DNA from: Steinernema hermaphroditum
Lineage: Eukaryota > Nematoda > Chromadorea > Rhabditida > Steinernematidae
Direction: 5' to 3'
DNA: 64,000 bases
Assembly (NCBI GenBank): GCA_030435675.1
Contig: CM059625.1
Coordinates: forward strand, 9,052,001 to 9,116,000
How positions within the stretch are numbered: the stretch's first letter is position 1; every line of letters starts with the position of its first letter. Under the pieces are notes generated by a model, which was not told the DNA's origin, did no database searches, and saw nothing but the letters and a program-made list of their open reading frames with translations. Shown here one piece after another: positions 61,240 to 64,000 of the stretch. The position numbers and the translations under genes are program-made.

Positions 61240-62303
61240 GCAGGACGCTGACAGATACGTACATATATACACCGTACATATTTCCATCTTAAATGTTTAT
61301 CGTAACTTGCATTCACGATAGTGTTTGTAGATACATGGTTTCCGAGTTCTATCGATGTCTTCCTCAGTTTTCTTGTCTTCCCAATCATGTAAAATGTCTC
61401 AAAGCAAAATGTTAAACTTCTTCTTGTATTTATACACTGTTCTTTTATTTAACTAACATATCCTGTTCTTCGTGGTACTTACTGCATATTAGCTAGTCTA
61501 TTGTCAGATACAACCGATCCTCAGTCGGTTGCTGTACATATAAGTGTTGCTGTAAGATTCTGTACATCTCTTCTTTATATCTCATGCGTAAGTCAGTCTT
61601 CCGTGGCGTAGTCGCTTTCGTATTCATGTCTAAAAAAAGCTGTTGTGAGTGGTGCATTGTTGTTAAATAAAAGTGAAAAATGGACAAAATTTTTGTCATT
61701 CGGCTTGTCATCTAACACATGTGAAATACGGTACTTTGTGAAAAAAGATTCAGGGAAATTTAGCTGTAAGCGCTAGCTTAATTTATGGTTGTACTTCTTG
61801 AGGTAATTCGGAAGGTCTTCGTTATGTTCTGAAACTGACCAAGAGTATTTGTTGTTTCTTTTACAACTCGATATGACAGCCTTTTCCTTTAAACCCTTAA
61901 CGAAAGGTCGGTGGTGACTCCGCCATAGCGGAGGTACCGTAATCTTCGTGCCTAGGTCTCGAGACGATTGTTGCCTCTCTGCGAAGGGAGAAGGGGCAGT
62001 CACCGAGGGCGTGTCCCATCCTTCGCTGTTGCTTGGCGCGGGCATCGATTGCGACGTTGATTGGACGATAACCGCTCAGCCAATCAGTTGACGCCGTCGC
62101 TAACCAATAAAATGTAAGTATTTTGATGCGTGCCCAACCCCAATCCTTGCAACGCCAATATACCGATTGCTGTAATCAGTCTAACACTGGAGGAGTGTGA
62201 GTACATAACGATGATTTCTGGGCTCATCGTACAAAAAAAAGATGGCAAAGCTATAAGATAGGCATGGAAAAGGAGGAGCGTTGTGCAGAACGATGCTGAA
62301 CAC
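61240..62303. promoter_or_regulatory. TMEM184 3'UTR and nfya upstream region
   Basis: The first part is AT-rich 3' sequence with an AATAAA near 61666. From about 61900 it becomes GC-richer and contains a perfect hairpin CTCCGC-CATA-GCGGAG (about 61918-61933) and three CCAAT boxes (62060-62108). The end carries CGTTGTGCAG before AACGATGCTGAACACATG, a likely leader acceptor. No coding exon was recognised. Confidence 0.5.
62060..62108. promoter_or_regulatory. cluster of three CCAAT (NF-Y) boxes upstream of nfya
   Basis: ATTGG at 62060-62064 (reverse CCAATCA), CCAAT at 62080-62084 (CCAATCAG) and CCAAT at 62104-62108 lie within 49 bp, about 200-245 bp before the NF-YA start. The first two match the extended NF-Y consensus CCAATCA/G in opposite orientation. 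NF-YA is the subunit that contacts CCAAT, so autoregulation is a natural hypothesis. Confidence 0.55.
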
Positions 62304-63600
62304 ATGTTCGAGAACCCTTTTGCGCAGTATTTTGAGTATACAACTTCGAGACTACTATTTTCCCATGTGCCATATGTGATTTTTTCAGCATTATATACCA
62401 CAATCAACGGCGTGCAAAGTTTTCCCCAATCGATAACCCTTCCATGCTTTACACATTTTGACATCTCCAATTTTAGGAGTCTTTCGCACGGCGGACAACA
62501 TCATTATGTTCAGCATCACCGTTCACCTTCCTGTTCAGTTGCTCCAGGGCAGCAAAATCACACAGTGACGCCAAGTGCGCAGGTATGGTATGACACAGCT
62601 GTAGCCACTTTGTTCTATTTTTAGTGTCAGACGCAAGACCAATATCCGTCCATGAGATTTGTTCCCGTAAGCACTAACGACCAACCGAAAGCTGCTTACG
62701 TAATTATTCCAGACAGAAATGGGATGCAACAGGTGTGAACTTTACTCATTTAGCCATTGCCTTTCACAACATCGAAGCAAAGACACTCAAAATGAGTTTT
62801 TCCGCACCCTTGTAAATTTTCTTCACCTAGGAAGTTTCTGAACAAGGCGGTCAAGTACACGTGGCACCCCAGAATGCCTTTCGTGAAAGCATTTCCAGTT
62901 GCGACAGTGTGTCGGCTGACGGGAGTTGTCGATCACCTGACCCATACCAAGCGAGTGAGCAGAAAAATGTAACGAATTAATTAATACGTCAACGTTTTTA
63001 GATGGAACGAAAATTGTCGACTATCAAAACGTTTGTCAAATGATCCCGCAGGTTGCAGTTTCAAAGTTTGCTAACTTCTTTCAACCCAAATTGCAGGAAG
63101 GAGGGTCTCAACCAATTATAATTCAACTTGTCCCGAGTGCGTCGTCCAGTAGTTCAGTCGTCGCACAGCCCGCTCCGGCTCAGATACCCGAACAGACCAG
63201 TGCGAAAGAAGAAGAGCCGCTTTATGTAAACGCCAAGCAGTATAACCGCATTTTAAAGCGACGATTGACCAGAGCAAAATTGGAACAACAAGGACTTATT
63301 CCTAAAGAGAGGAGGGTACGCACATTTCGCTACGATTCTGCACAGAAAATACTCCGTTGACATACAAAAGAACCATTTTAGAAATATCTTCATGAGTCGC
63401 GGCACAAGCACGCGTTGAAACGACAGAGAGGAGAAGGAGGAAAATTCGATTCATCTGGAAGTTTCAGCGAAGATGCAGCAAGTCCTAAAGAAAACTGTGT
63501 CATATCTCCGGGCGCTATAACCGAGCAAGTACGAACGGTTTTTCGTCCAGCCTCCTGTGATGAAGACTCCCGAGATATCCTTAGATCAGACCCTGCATAA
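62304..63600 (+). CDS. nfya-1: NF-Y subunit alpha (CCAAT-binding transcription factor)
   Basis: Exons 62304-62335, 62477-62582, 62625-62732, 62831-62954, 63002-63315 and 63382-63600 give about 300 residues. The N-terminal half is Gln/Ser/His-rich, as in NF-YA activation regions. The conserved core (about 210-260) has the subunit-interaction helix PLYVNAKQYNRILKRRL and RAKLEQQGLIPKERR. Across the intron follows the DNA-contact helix KYLHESRHKHALKRQRGEG. The HESRHKHA motif contacts CCAAT in the minor groove. NF-YA joins the histone-fold dimer NF-YB/NF-YC in the nucleus. The symbol assumes orthology with C. elegans nfya-1 rather than nfya-2. A stretch at 63052-63096 has intron-like ends (GTTGCA...TTGCAG), is 45 nt long and has no stop, so it may be coding or optional. 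AATAAA at 63848. Confidence 0.92.
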
Positions 63601-64000
63601 CATACACTGGTCAAACTCTATTCTTGTCAAACACTGCTTTAAACCAAATGCGCATCTATCCGTTGTCGTCTATTCTAGTTGTCACACTGCCATAAATGTT
63701 CAATCTCACCACTTTTTGTCTTTCTTCATTGCAATTCGCACCAAACTGAATCCGCACAAGTCGTCAGGCTAATAACAATGTTACCCTTAATTTCATTCGG
63801 GTTGTTATGCATTGCAAATCAAAGCTAAGTCGAATCTTTGAGTCCTTAATAAAAATTGTTGACTGAAAGACACAGATATAATTTTTCGAGTAACGTTAAT
63901 GCGGAGAATTAAGGATGAGTCATGTTCGCGCTGGGATGACTGTCCTTCCTTTGTGATCTCTCCCACTGGTTGATGACTCACTGCATGACAAAAGATAACA
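63601..64000. other. 3' flank of nfya
   Basis: NF-YA 3'UTR with AATAAA at 63848, then AT-rich sequence to the window edge. No further gene seen. Confidence 0.45.

Overview
This window looks like chromosomal DNA of a clade V nematode (rhabditid or strongylid). The genes have many exons joined by small introns, often 40-60 bp, ending in TTTCAG-like acceptors. Several genes carry an acceptor-like (T)nCAG or TTTAG directly before the first ATG, as expected for spliced-leader trans-splicing. Orthologues of classic worm genes are present: netrin UNC-6, attractin TAG-53, a SUV4-20/SET-4 methyltransferase, NF-YA, a MOLO-1-like receptor modulator and paired Amt ammonium transporters. From memory, unc-6, tag-53, nfya-1 and the amt-1/amt-4 pair are X-linked in C. 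elegans, so this may be an X-derived segment. No bacterial operons, CRISPR arrays, rRNA genes or intact transposons were seen. All exon boundaries were placed by hand from GT/AG signals and reading-frame continuity.

Layout: 1-6835, no gene recognised. 6836-7338, a small secreted peptide precursor with the six-cysteine CHH/ITP neurohormone pattern. 10067-14837, two tandem Amt transporters with almost identical exon lengths. 16819-17597, a four-TM nematode protein. 17940-19539 (-), a PRPP-synthetase-associated protein. 21423-22112, a small secreted protein of unknown function. 22560-24464, a MOLO-1-like membrane protein. 24598-26073 (-), two secreted Kazal-type genes (three domains and one domain).

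27934-33258, unc-6 netrin in ten exons. 34137-36453, an MFSD12-like transporter. 37022-38717, a TMEM135-like protein. 39674-41683, set-4/SUV4-20. 42238-43596, a secreted Cys-containing nematode protein. 44019-46403 (-), an R3HCC1L-like protein. 47673-49286, ERGIC2/Erv41. 49625-50833, an SLC25 glutamate-carrier-like protein. 51358-55764 (-), attractin/TAG-53. 56415-57484 (-), a Rab40-like GTPase with SOCS box and CAAX end. 59257-61239, TMEM184 with two possible last exons. 62304-63600, NF-YA, preceded by a cluster of CCAAT boxes.

The genes do not form one pathway. Themes are cell-surface and secreted signalling (netrin, attractin, CHH-like peptide, MOLO, Kazal proteins), transport (Amt pair, MFSD12, SLC25, TMEM184) and housekeeping or trafficking (ERGIC2, Rab40, PRPSAP, NF-YA, SUV4-20). 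The items most worth a second look are the CHH/ITP-like peptide, the CCAAT cluster at nfya, the Rab40-like gene, the Kazal cluster beside MOLO, the unusual splice sites and the uncharacterised secreted genes.
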